Positions 27,638 through 35,495 of a stretch of DNA of 64,000 nt are shown piece after piece. Origin of the DNA: Pseudomonas sp. ERMR1:02. GTDB lineage: Bacteria; Pseudomonadota; Gammaproteobacteria; Pseudomonadales; Pseudomonadaceae. How positions within the stretch are numbered: position 1 is the first letter of the stretch; every line of letters starts with the position of its first letter. Below the pieces are notes generated by a model that was not told the DNA's origin, ran no database searches, and saw only the letters and a list, made by a program, of their open reading frames with translations. The position numbers were made by a program, and so were the translations under genes. The stretch is taken from positions 1-64,000 of the forward strand of contig NZ_NKJI01000015.1 of the NCBI RefSeq assembly GCF_002277815.1, given 5' to 3'.

Positions 27638-27958
27638 CTACAAAAGCCCAAGTCGTTTCTTCGTCCAAAGCTGCATTGCAGCACCTAACATCTCCTTCCA
27701 AGAAGAAAAAGAGGTTTCCGATTGGACATAAGCGTCCAGCATTTCCTCGGGCATAGCTTTAAAGTCATCGACCGATTCGAGTTCAAAACCACCGGTTGCG
27801 AGAAAATCATCGGCGCTGGTAAAACGACTGTGCTCCGAGAGAAAGCTATGCGTAAGGGCTTCCGAGAGAGGCACGGACTGCGTTCCGTCAAAAGCCTCTG
27901 CGTCTTCAGCTAATTGTTTAAGTCTTTGAGTGAGTGCGTCGAACCCTTTAATAGGCAT
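27638..27958 (-). CDS. Hypothetical protein (106 aa)
   Basis: MPIKGFDALTQRLKQLAEDAEAF...VPLSEALTHSFL, ending SWKEMLGAAMQLWTKKRLG. This layout (a short helical N-terminus, then 'F....SRF.sadd', then 'F.SW.eMl..A') belongs to a widespread family of small unknown proteins seen in gamma-proteobacteria, often near mobile DNA. No enzyme motif. It probably has its own promoter; neighbours run on other strands. Confidence 0.65.
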   Translation of the reverse strand: MPIKGFDALTQRLKQLAEDAEAFDGTQSVPLSEALTHSFLSEHSRFTSADDFLATGGFELESVDDFKAMPEEMLDAYVQSETSFSSWKEMLGAAMQLWTKKRLGLL

Positions 27959-28051
27959 TTGAAAAACTCCTGCTCGGAACCGGTTTATGGTCTAACTCCA
28001 GACTAGACAACTCCTGTCATTTTGCGGGGAACGTTTCGGAATTTTATTCCT

Positions 28052-28222
28052 ATGGTGGTAGAGGATTGCTATGGTTTCAATTGCAACCAAATGAGCATCG
28101 ATGCGTCCGCCCGAATGAGGAGGAGCCTGCCCAAGCACGACGTCCTTCAGTACCTGGTAGACATCATCAGCGGTGAGAGGGAGATTGTGTCCAATCGGTT
28201 CAAGTCACTGGCATGCTCATAG
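28052..28222 (+). CDS. Possible 56-aa protein
   Basis: MVVEDCYGFNCNQMSIDASAR..., with GGAATTTTATTCCT upstream of the ATG. The C-terminal half is helical (VLQYLVDIISGERE). Weakly supported; nothing recognisable. Confidence 0.25.
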   Translation: MVVEDCYGFNCNQMSIDASARMRRSLPKHDVLQYLVDIISGEREIVSNRFKSLACS

Positions 28223-28505
28223 CTCAGTTACGAGGTTGATAAAGGAAGCAGCCGTCATTTGGGCTCGACCCTTCAGGCAAGGCCTGGCTCACGATTTGGT
28301 GATTGTCGAAGGGGGATTTGTATATGAGTGTGGGCTGCATGTTCAACACTTCGTTTGCCCGTCATTAAAACCAAGGCGTCAACTAGGACATGCACTGTTG
28401 TAAAGCTCCGTGCATAAGAACGTGCACCAGTCGAAAGCAGCGCGATGGACTTTCGCCTCCCATAGCTCAACCTCATCCGTTTGTTGACCTCGGCGATTCG
28501 CTTTA

Positions 28506-28754
28506 GTGGGACGTCTGCTCGACCCGCTGAACCTCGGTTGGATCGATGCCACCGTCAAACCATCTATAGCTCAGGAGCTTGGACTTCCACATGGGATGGA
28601 GTGTCTCTGCTCCCGGCTGGCACAAAGGCTGCAGGATCAAATCAGGTTTACCTACCGCGTATTCCTCTGGGCACCTCACTCGGTCAATGATGATCGATGG
28701 GCCGAACAGGCCATGAATAGCATTCGTGCCTCAGACAGAGAACTCTGGCTTTAA
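28506..28754 (+). CDS. Possible hypothetical protein (82 aa)
   Basis: GTG-start frame MGRLLDPLNLGWIDATVKPSIAQELGLP..., containing LAQRLQDQIRFTYRVFLWAPH. The composition is plausible but there is no clear ribosome site and no family. The upstream sequence 28223-28505 has no convincing gene. Confidence 0.3.
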   Translation: MGRLLDPLNLGWIDATVKPSIAQELGLPHGMECLCSRLAQRLQDQIRFTYRVFLWAPHSVNDDRWAEQAMNSIRASDRELWL

Positions 28755-28845
28755 CACTGCAGAAAAACAGGCAAAGGCGCTTGGAACCGAATGGTTTCAG
28801 GCTTTTTTTTGCTCTTTTTATTCGTAATTTGCATCGGAGCCGTTC

Positions 28846-29264
28846 ATGAAAACAGCCGCACAAAAAACCAGCAGGTGCATAGCATCGCGCCGGATCAGAT
28901 GGTGTATGAAGCGCTGAAGATGATGGCTGAAAAGAATGTAGGTGCTCTACCGGTGATAGAGGGTGGACAGGTGGTTGGCGTAATAAGCGAGCGCGACTAT
29001 GCCCGCAAGGTCGTTCTACAGGGGCGATCTTCGGTCGGTACTCCAGTCCGGGCCATCATGAGCGCTCCCGTCGTGACGGCAGACAGTCAGCAAAGCATAG
29101 AGCGTTGCATGACGGTCATGACCGATAGTCATCTGCGCCATTTACCGGTTGTGGAAGGTAATCAACTGATTGGCCTCTTGTCGATTGGTGATCTGGTGAA
29201 AGAAGCCATCGTCGAGCAGGCGGACCTGATCCGACAACTGGAACACTATATTCGCGGACATTAA
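28846..29264 (+). pseudogene. Tandem CBS-domain protein, one-base break at the start
   Basis: The product of the open frame has two CBS motifs: DQMVYEALKMMAEKNVGALPVI...GVISERDYARKV and QQSIERCMTVMTDSHLRHLPVV...GLLSIGDLVKEA. Such paired domains bind adenosyl ligands; their stand-alone Pseudomonas members have no assigned target. The family start MKT is at 28846 (GGAG 7 nt upstream), but the six-A run at 28862-28867 must be seven to read through into NQQVHSIAPD (139 aa). The alternative in-frame start at 28791 would add an implausible hydrophobic leader. Confidence 0.75.
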
Positions 29265-29302
29265 GCGACCGAAATTGCTGCGGATGTAGGAGTCACGGGC
29301 AC

Positions 29303-29539
29303 ATGAAGTTCTCAAATGGGATGCTCGTAGAGCAGGTATTAATCAGGGAGCATTTGATATGGCCAAGTAAGGCGTCGCGAGTGGGCGAAAGTTTGCCTCT
29401 GCTTCCGGTTTACTTAAGCAGTTCCGTCAAGATGCGCGGATCTCACGAGGCTTCAGTCCCTATCATTCATTTGGCGCCTCGGCATAAGCTATCAGGGGCT
29501 TTTTGGGGATTGTTGGATGCCTTGGAACGGGCCGCTTAA
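29303..29539 (+). CDS. Possible hypothetical protein (78 aa)
   Basis: MKFSNGMLVEQVLIREHLIW..., with GGAGTCACGGGC upstream. Nothing recognisable; the reading frame may be chance. Confidence 0.25.
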   Translation: MKFSNGMLVEQVLIREHLIWPSKASRVGESLPLLPVYLSSSVKMRGSHEASVPIIHLAPRHKLSGAFWGLLDALERAA

Positions 29540-29683
29540 CTATTTATCGGCTCTTAAGGCCGTCCCCTCCTGAGCGCGCCAAATGAGCCAGCACCGGCGA
29601 CTAAACATCCGTTTTTGCTGCTGAAACACTGACGAAACATTTCAGCCATATGATTCGCGCCATCGAAACCTAAGGGATTGGAG

Positions 29684-29899
29684 ATGAATCGGCCATCAAG
29701 AAGCATGCGCAAGCTGCTCGACTCCGTTGCAACAAATAATGAGGTAGCGGCGCTCGATGTGATGCGCGCAGCAGAGCAGCTTCAAGACGAGGTGCTTCGT
29801 CAACGGTTGCTTAACATGATTCACAGGCTCAACCAGGACGCCCATGATTTGCGAATGGCGCGTGACGATATTCAGGGCGGAGCCATAAAGCTCGCGTGA
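29684..29899 (+). CDS. Hypothetical helical protein (71 aa)
   Basis: MNRPSRSMRKLLDSVATNNEV..., with AAGGGATTGG just before ATG 29684. Almost entirely helical (VMRAAEQLQDEVLRQRLLNMIHRLNQDAHDLRMARDD) and possibly a coiled-coil dimer. No family is recognised. Well-placed ribosome site and good composition. Confidence 0.6.
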   Translation: MNRPSRSMRKLLDSVATNNEVAALDVMRAAEQLQDEVLRQRLLNMIHRLNQDAHDLRMARDDIQGGAIKLA

Positions 29900-30265
29900 T
29901 CGTCTCGGAGACGTTTATTCGTCGCGCCTTCGGGCCAACGAGGCCCGGCTAAAACCTTGTTTTCTGCTGCAGGAAGCTAGGCCGGATGATGCTGGTCGCA
30001 TCTCACCATAAATCGACGAGTCCGGCTCGCTTGGCCTGCGAGTCACATCTTTTCTTTTCATCTCTGTGGCCAACTGATCGCTTGCAAGCCTGAACCCTGC
30101 TGCAATCGGTTAAAGGACGCACGTATCCAACGTTCTCCCTGATGCTTTGCTGATCGAACACGTTTATCCAAAATTGTAGTGAAATATCAAAACGACGCTG
30201 GTAGTGTCCTGACCACGTTCGTTATGTTTTGGCTCCAGAGGTCATCGGATTGGGCACATAGGCGA
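29900..30265. other. Intergenic, no gene seen
   Basis: About 370 bp after the small helical protein. No ORF with a ribosome site, and no hairpin with a T-tract. It runs into an IS66 scrap. Confidence 0.4.
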
Positions 30266-30361
30266 TGATGCCGACGCAGCGGACAAGCGATATCGACCAA
30301 CTGCTGCCGCATCAGTGGATGCCTTCCTGACGTACACAAGGTAAGTTGGGCGGACGCTTAC
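30266..30361 (+). mobile_element. Right-end scrap of an IS66-family element
   Basis: The frame MPTQRTSDIDQLLPHQWMPS-stop matches the C-terminus of IS66 TnpC transposases (LPT...I..LLPH.W). About 30 bp later CGGACGCTTAC (ending at 30361) resembles the IS66 terminal repeat GTAAGCGTCCG read from the other strand. The rest of the element is absent. Confidence 0.5.
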
Positions 30362-30499
30362 CCCTTGACCTCTGCTAAGCTGTAAACACGCCTTTCCATT
30401 TGGAATTCAGAAGCCCAAAGGCCACTTCAGGCAAATAGCTATAAAGTGGCCTCAATTCTGCTGTTGGGTGGTGAACGCGTGTGGACCGCCGCTTTGTAA

Positions 30500-31240
30500 C
30501 TACTTCGGCTGCGTTACGAACACAAGTATTTCTCCCTTGTTATACATTGCTGGAACTAACTTATCAGATTCCAGTACGGGCTGGTACAGATAGATCCAGT
30601 CGGGAAGGGCGCTTGAAATTCTTGAAAAATTTTCGATGTTTGTTTTCTTTTTGTTCCAGTCGGGGATGTTCGGTGCCAAAAAATAGATTGGGCCATACGC
30701 CTTGCCACCCACAAATGCCGGAGCGTCAACCAACGGCGGGGGAGTGAAGACAAAAGACTTTACCGGGTTTAACAATGTGTTCATCTGATTATCGCCATAA
30801 GGCATCCGTCTTGGCTGTGCTTGCCAATTCCACTTGTGCTTTAGGTTGTTCTCAAGTTCTGGCCAGAAGGCGCGATTTTCCAGTAGAGCTTTGGTCTTTG
30901 CGACCGCTTCTTCACCACTGGATGCCTCAGACTCGGGGACCCAGGCTACGAACTGGCCATAACGACCGGAAACGGCTGGACCAATCAGACCGGAAATCCC
31001 GCCTGCCCAACCGATGGCGTAATAATCGAGCGCGCTGTCAAACACTCGTGTTTTAGACGCGACTTGGTTGCGACCATCACCTTGTTGAACCTTCTTATAA
31101 GACACGTCACGCACCCCCTGAATCCCCGCCTCATTCGTGATCTGCATTGCGCGAGAGGGAGCTTCTTCATGCGGCATAGATGCGCAACCTACAAGCGTCA
31201 TCGAAAGTACGCTCAACGAAAAAAGCTTTCTCAGTGTCAT
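30500..31240 (-). CDS. Predicted lipoprotein (246 aa)
   Basis: Signal peptide with lipobox MTLRKLFSLSVLSMTLVGCAS (Cys ~19). The mature protein is about 228 aa, with a Gly-rich turn (WAGGISGLIGPAV) early and a Pro/Trp-rich C-terminal half (PPPLVDAPAFVGGKAYGPIYF, PDWIYLYQPVL). AGGGA precedes the ATG. No Pfam-type domain is recognised. Sorting residues after Cys (Ala-Ser) suggest the outer membrane. It is not in an operon with neighbours. Confidence 0.7.
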   Translation of the reverse strand: MTLRKLFSLSVLSMTLVGCASMPHEEAPSRAMQITNEAGIQGVRDVSYKKVQQGDGRNQVASKTRVFDSALDYYAIGWAGGISGLIGPAVSGRYGQFVAWVPESEASSGEEAVAKTKALLENRAFWPELENNLKHKWNWQAQPRRMPYGDNQMNTLLNPVKSFVFTPPPLVDAPAFVGGKAYGPIYFLAPNIPDWNKKKTNIENFSRISSALPDWIYLYQPVLESDKLVPAMYNKGEILVFVTQPK

Positions 31241-31345
31241 GATCGCATCCCTTCGATTCGTAAAAGTTGTTAATTTTCACATATTGGCTTGAGAGATCAA
31301 GAGCTGAGCAAGAAACCGCCGTTGGCAATCCAATCTTAGCTTTCC

Positions 31346-31660
31346 TTACCCGGCCAACTTCTTTTGCTTTTCATATGCATTTTTTAATACAAGCTTAACT
31401 GTCGCGCTGAGCACTAGATTTCGCATCGTACGGGTCACAGCTACATAAAAAAAGTTTAGTTCGTCCTCCTGCTTAGAAGACGGCATTTGTGGATCAAGAA
31501 CATCTGGGAAGTCTTCGTGCAGAATGAAATCAGGGGATTCCAGCCCTTTTAACTTATGGGCGGAAGTCATAAGAAAGTCAGGATATGCCTCAACATCCTT
31601 CTCATCGCCAACGATAAACGATTCTAGCGTTTTACCTTCATGGTTATGGGTAAGTGTCGT
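31346..31660 (-). pseudogene. UvrD/Rep-type helicase, C-terminal remnant
   Basis: The frame from about 31660 to 31346 contains TSAHKLKGLESPDF (motif V-like) and EDELNFFYVAVTRTMRNLVLSA (motif VI), the C-terminal parts of superfamily-I helicases. Everything N-terminal is missing; the truncation point lies about 40 bp before the partial IS copy at 31699, so an IS-linked deletion or rearrangement is likely. Confidence 0.65.
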
Positions 31661-31698
31661 TCAATTGATCGCAAGCCACGAGAGTGGCTACCTGGAAC

Positions 31699-31840
31699 AT
31701 GGACTTGCCCCTATAAAACCGGACACCAACTCCCCGTTAAATTGATGCCGCTGCCAAACGCCTGAATTCCCTAGGTGAGCGATAGTTCAGCGCGCTGTGC
31801 GGATGCTGCTCATTGTAATGCTCGAAGGCAATTGGCAGGG
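31699..31840 (-). mobile_element. Partial, inverted copy of the IS3-type element's right end
   Basis: Reads TGGACTTGCCCCTATAAAACC then GGACACC, then the complement of the end of orfB down to the codons for NLAIAFEHYNEQHPHSAL. It is nearly identical to 25027-25175 but with several silent differences, so it is a separate copy. It stops sharply about 142 bp in. Confidence 0.9.
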
Positions 31841-31852
31841 AAAACCCTCAAG

Positions 31853-32020
31853 ATGGCGGAGAGAACCCCGGTCCTACGGGTTTACCTGCACCGCAATGCC
31901 GAGCAGTGGAAAGCAGCCACACCCGCGCAGCGTGTTGAGCACCTGAACACAGGCGTTCGACTGTTCACCGTGCAGGCCGACGACGGCCCGAAAGCCGAGG
32001 TGTCCGATCATGAAAATTGA
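31853..32020 (+). CDS. Hypothetical phage-type protein (55 aa)
   Basis: MAERTPVLRVYLHRNAEQWKA..., a small protein of the sort encoded among prophage tail and lysis genes of Pseudomonas. The 3' end overlaps the next ORF. Directly follows the IS copy, so its upstream region may have been replaced. No ribosome site is obvious. The same frame is open upstream into the IS remnant. Confidence 0.45.
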   Translation: MAERTPVLRVYLHRNAEQWKAATPAQRVEHLNTGVRLFTVQADDGPKAEVSDHEN

Positions 32021-32126
32021 TTGGTTCGAATGGATCGGGCGCGGCATGCAGCTCGCGCTCGTTGTGCTGGTGGTCGGCGGATTACTATGCCGGAGACTGA
32101 ATGCTAGGACGGCTAATTCCCAATGA
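32010..32126 (+). CDS. Small single-pass membrane protein (38 aa)
   Basis: MKIDWFEWIGRGMQLALVVLVV..., one membrane helix with charged ends. Starts in the end of the preceding ORF and ends in an ATGA overlap with the next. The coupling of three reading frames is strong evidence that this is a real phage-type operon; possibly a small lysis or accessory membrane protein. Confidence 0.5.
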   Translation: MKIDWFEWIGRGMQLALVVLVVGGLLCRRLNARTANSQ

Positions 32127-33022
32127 CGACTCTTGTTTATCACTTCGATCGAACCGATAAATTCTACCGTGGTGTTACTGATGCAGACATCTGCGCAATC
32201 ACAGGTGAATCACTAATACCTGGCTCTGCTACGTTACAAGCACCGCCTTCATTCGAAACCGAGGGCGAGCAAATAGCTGTGTTTGTCAGCGAAGAAATAG
32301 GCTGGATGATGGCCGCCAGAGATTTCTGGCAACCACCTGAGCACCGTGACCAACCAGAGCTTGGCAACCCCGTGACTGGAGAGTTCAGCATCATCCAATA
32401 TCACCCATTTGGCGGACTCCTAAAGTACCCAGGCATCCCTAGAGTGATGGAACCATTTATTTTCGCAATGGCACTTTCCGGTCGGCTGGCCTACATGCAG
32501 ACGCGAGTCGAAGAGATTATTTACCTCTACAGCCGCCGCTTTGATTTGATTGACCCCAACGTCAACTTCTACGAAAAGCTCGCCACCGAAAATCTGGTAT
32601 TTCAAATGAAACGGGTTATCGATGAGGTTTTCATGAATGAATGGATTCTTCTTGAGGGCGGAGGTCTGCAATTTGCTGACGAGCGCATCATTAGGGTGTG
32701 TGAAATGCAGGACATCGACAAACTACCAGCTGGACTGACCAAAACGCATTTGATAAATATGCGAGAGGAAGACCCGGTTTTTTTCAAGGTGCTCACTGAC
32801 ATCCGAAACTCGTTTGCTCACCACTTCCCTGTCGCTGCGGCTTTCGGCATGATTGGCGCGGAGCATCTAACCGTAAATACTGTGCATGTGCCGAGAGGCC
32901 GCTTGAATGAGATGCGTTTTATCGAGGTGTGGCTGGAGGATCTTGTGAAGTCATTTAACCGCTTCATGGTTCGGACCTTCGGCGAGCCAACCGCGGATCA
33001 CATGCATCAAGATATGTCTTAA
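32123..33022 (+). CDS. Phage tail-assembly-like / HEPN-like fusion protein
   Basis: 299 aa; starts at ATGA with the preceding ORF. Residues ~1-75 (VYHFDRTDKFYRGVTDADICAI, GSATLQAPP, AVFVSEEIGWMMAARDFW) follow the layout of short phage tail-fibre-assembly or tail proteins. The rest (~100-299) is a helical domain with DIRNSFAHHFPV near residue 227. That motif, R-x4-H, is the HEPN signature also found in MltR-like proteins. No transmembrane segment. HEPN domains are often RNases in toxin or anti-phage systems; this role here is inference. A terminator-like hairpin follows. The fusion is odd and could alternatively be a recombination product. Confidence 0.55.
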   Translation: MTTLVYHFDRTDKFYRGVTDADICAITGESLIPGSATLQAPPSFETEGEQIAVFVSEEIGWMMAARDFWQPPEHRDQPELGNPVTGEFSIIQYHPFGGLLKYPGIPRVMEPFIFAMALSGRLAYMQTRVEEIIYLYSRRFDLIDPNVNFYEKLATENLVFQMKRVIDEVFMNEWILLEGGGLQFADERIIRVCEMQDIDKLPAGLTKTHLINMREEDPVFFKVLTDIRNSFAHHFPVAAAFGMIGAEHLTVNTVHVPRGRLNEMRFIEVWLEDLVKSFNRFMVRTFGEPTADHMHQDMS

Positions 33023-33028
33023 AAACAA

Positions 33029-33050
33029 AGGGCGCTCTCCGTGGCGCCCT
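33029..33050 (+). terminator. Intrinsic-terminator-like hairpin
   Basis: AGGGCGC - TCTCCGTG - GCGCCCT, an exact 7-bp stem just after the HEPN-like gene, preceded by an A-run and followed by TGCC. A short T-tract makes it only a moderate terminator. Confidence 0.6.
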
Positions 33051-33124
33051 TGCCTGCCGTTTGCGCCTAGCTCCCCTCGCGCACCGCTGCTACGCTTCCG
33101 GTTTCCTCGAATGGAGTCGAAGCC

Positions 33125-33346
33125 ATGCCCGCACTCGAATACTCTCTGCCTGACACCCTCGAACGCATCTACAACAACCAGCTGGCGCTGGAAGCTGCGA
33201 TCATGGAGCTGACGCTGCTGGTCGAACAGCAGGGCCACATAGAGGCCGGCGAGAGCGTCCGTGGCGCCCTGCAAGCGATAGGTGAGAACGAGGGGCACAT
33301 CCGGCAGGGCCTGGCCAAGCTGGTGCTGCAGCATCGGGGCGATTAA
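33125..33346 (+). CDS. Phage-type hypothetical protein (73 aa)
   Basis: MPALEYSLPDTLERIYNNQLALEAAIMEL... Entirely helical, with regular leucines and glutamines. As I recall, proteins with this beginning are frequent in Pseudomonas prophages near the repressor and lysis genes. The leading TTTCCTCGAATGGAGTCGAAGCC contains GGAG 9 nt upstream. Function unknown. Confidence 0.6.
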   Translation: MPALEYSLPDTLERIYNNQLALEAAIMELTLLVEQQGHIEAGESVRGALQAIGENEGHIRQGLAKLVLQHRGD

Positions 33347-33370
33347 AGCGGACAGAGTTCTGGGGGGACA

Positions 33371-33733
33371 ATGAGCAAAAGAACGGTGCTGACAGCTTTC
33401 GTCACCATGCTATCCATAGTAGAAGCGTCTGCCAGAGGTGTGCGAGGACATGGAGGCGCCCCCACTGATACAGCCCTTCTGGTTATCGGCGGGCTCGTTG
33501 CACTGGCACTGGCGTACAGTTTTTTCGCTAGGCTGCTCGGGGCGAAATCCACCAGCGACCAGCCCCCACCAACAGGCGTCAGTGGCGAGCCGCACCTATG
33601 CCCGGACTGCGGCGTCACTATGGTGAAGCGCCCGCAACGCTACGGGATCGGAAGAACAATCTACCGCTGCGCAACTTATCCAAAATGCACCAGCATTCGG
33701 TATCAAGAGAAACACCAGCACCGTGGTGACTGA
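33371..33733 (+). CDS. Membrane protein with topoisomerase-type zinc ribbon
   Basis: 120 aa. An N-terminal hydrophobic segment and one membrane helix (residues ~35-55) are followed by a C4 zinc ribbon: CPDCGVTMVKR...YRCATYPKC, as in the C-terminal repeats of topoisomerase I. Such a fusion of a membrane anchor with a ribbon occurs in small phage and plasmid proteins. The GGGGG preceding the ATG could serve as ribosome site. No enzymatic domain. Confidence 0.55.
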   Translation: MSKRTVLTAFVTMLSIVEASARGVRGHGGAPTDTALLVIGGLVALALAYSFFARLLGAKSTSDQPPPTGVSGEPHLCPDCGVTMVKRPQRYGIGRTIYRCATYPKCTSIRYQEKHQHRGD

Positions 33734-33741
33734 TTAGCGGG

Positions 33742-33951
33742 CTAGTTACATACCCGAGCAGTGCAGACCAGCTCCTTGGAAAAGAACCCTACTAGCATGA
33801 TGGCAGCCAGCACACCAGTGATCACGGAGGGGATCAGAAACATCATCCAGACCTTGCGGGCTTCAGCATTGAATTTTTGAGTGGCTTTTTCATAATCGGC
33901 AACGGTAGCTGTCCTACGCGCCTGGGCAAGTATCGCTTGTGTCTTTCGCAT
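33742..33951 (-). CDS. Small membrane protein (69 aa)
   Basis: MRKTQAILAQARRTATVADYEK..., a helical start followed by one or two membrane helices (MMFLIPSVITGVLAAIMLVGFF) and a Cys-containing tail. Convergent with the zinc-ribbon gene. The ATG at 33951 is preferred over an upstream start at 33972. No recognised family. Confidence 0.45.
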   Translation of the reverse strand: MRKTQAILAQARRTATVADYEKATQKFNAEARKVWMMFLIPSVITGVLAAIMLVGFFSKELVCTARVCN

Positions 33952-34814
33952 ATGACTGGCACCCCAGAACATCGAGAAACGCCTCGATCTGCTGATCGTG
34001 TTTCATCGTTTGTATATCCTTATTCAATTGGTCGAGGTTCTCTACAACTTGTCCATACCATTCTTCCAGCGATGGCTGTCTCAATTTTTGACATGAAGGC
34101 TAATTTCGGTACTTACTCGCGGAAGTGTTTTGGTCAGCGGCAACACGCTGGTCATCACTTCGATTGAAACAAACTGATGCGCCCTTGAAACTGATTACAG
34201 CTCCATTTACGGTGCTAAATTTTCTGACAATAGTTTTCAGTGGGCATGCATGAGGCATGCAAGAGGACCGACTGCAATGGGTCCAGGCTGTGTGAAACGC
34301 GCTAAATACTTGCAACTCTCGCCCCAAAGCTTGTTTTCAGCCCCCGTGTCATCCATCGGCTCCCGCACCACGCCCGCAGCTGTTGATTCGAGGAGTGACC
34401 ACATCTGGCCGAGTTCTACATGTCGTCACCGGCATATTGGGTCGATTTTGTTCAACGTCGGTCCTTTCAGACTGCCCGTCTACTGACTGCTAGAAACGGC
34501 TATTTTGCGCGCAGCTACGCGAAATCTGAGCCAGGAACCCTCTGCTAAACGTAAAAATTTGAATCTAAAGCGCCTACTTTTCTTCAATGGAAACCATGGC
34601 CGACTTTTTCAACAGAATCGGCCATAGTTGCCTGTCGTAATTGGAAGCATCAGATGTAGTAGGGCTTAAAAACTTCGAAGCGATTCAGTTTTTGATGATT
34701 CTGTTTCAACTTTTAATGGTACTCGTCGCCTAGTACAATCTGTATTTGTGACCATAAATTAAATACTACATTTTGTGTTTTGATGGCTGGAGACGTCCAC
34801 GTATCGTGCCGCAC
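33952..34814. other. Non-coding stretch upstream of the repressor, with one inverted repeat
   Basis: About 860 bp with no convincing gene. ATGGCCGA (34596-34603) pairs with TCGGCCAT (34618-34625) across a 14-nt AT-rich loop. TGTATTT...AAATACTACA near 34740-34767 is an imperfect dyad in the AT-rich leader of the repressor and may be its own operator. The early-gene side of a prophage was probably deleted here. Confidence 0.4.
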
Positions 34815-35453
34815 ATGGATAAATGGATTGAATTGGTCAAGGCCAAGATGAGTGAACTCAAAATCACTCAAGAGATACTCGCCGAGCGCCTCGGGATGTC
34901 CCAGGGTGGCGTTGGCCATTGGCTGAATAAGCGTCGCGAACCTGGCGTCGACAACATGAACCGTGTGTTGAAGGCGCTTGGAATGGATTTTCTCGAGGTG
35001 GCACTGGTGATTCGCGAGCCTGAAGACGCGCCAGGCGACGAAATTTCCCTGACGCAGAAGTACAACCCGTACTTCCGCTACCCGGTCAGCGACTGGCGGG
35101 AAACAGGAGAAGTCCGCGATGGCGAACAGGCACCGTACCGCTTCGAACTGTCCGATTATCACGCTCAGGGCGCAGCCTTCTGGCTGACGGTCGTGGGGGA
35201 CGCGATGACTGCACCGAGTGGTCTGAGCATCGCCGAGGGCATGTTGATTCTGGTGGACCCGGACGTAGAAGCCGAGCCTGGCAAATTGGTCATCGCGCAA
35301 TGGCCGGACAGCAGCGAGGCGATATTCCGCAAGTTGATCGAAGAGGGCGGGCAGCGTTACCTGGTCCCGCTCAATCCGACGTATCCGAAAGCCCTTTACA
35401 CTCAAGAGTGCCGAATTATCGGCGTGGTGGTTCAGGCGACAGCCAAATTCTAA
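34815..35453 (+). CDS. Phage-type transcriptional repressor (HTH + S24-like domain)
   Basis: 212 aa. The N-terminal HTH_3 fold (MSELKITQEILAERLGMSQGGVGHWLNKRREPGV, residues 13-46) is followed by a LexA/S24 domain: VVGDAMTAPSGLSIAEGMLILVDP, then FRKLIEEGGQRYLVPLNP. The usual serine nucleophile after Gly-Asp is Ala (GDAM), so RecA-stimulated self-cleavage may not work. The start is the ATG at 34815. It resembles PrtR/CI-type repressors that silence prophages or pyocin genes. Confidence 0.8.
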   Translation: MDKWIELVKAKMSELKITQEILAERLGMSQGGVGHWLNKRREPGVDNMNRVLKALGMDFLEVALVIREPEDAPGDEISLTQKYNPYFRYPVSDWRETGEVRDGEQAPYRFELSDYHAQGAAFWLTVVGDAMTAPSGLSIAEGMLILVDPDVEAEPGKLVIAQWPDSSEAIFRKLIEEGGQRYLVPLNPTYPKALYTQECRIIGVVVQATAKF

Positions 35454-35455
35454 TC

Positions 35456-35490
35456 AGATCGGTCCTGGGGAGGGGGCGTAGGACCGATCT
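35456..35490. terminator. Bidirectional intrinsic terminator
   Basis: AGATCGGTCCT pairs exactly with AGGACCGATCT across a 13-nt loop, followed by TCATTT. It separates the repressor gene from the convergent liuD end and marks the island/core boundary. Confidence 0.8.
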
Positions 35491-35495
35491 TCATT

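Noticed and set aside
28791..28845. Hydrophobic N-terminal leader of the CBS protein
   Set aside because: The family start MKT at 28846 with a proper ribosome site, plus one missing A, explains it better than a new membrane segment.
34713..35405. 230-codon minus-strand ORF
   Set aside because: Antisense of the repressor, which has a clear HTH and S24 pattern.
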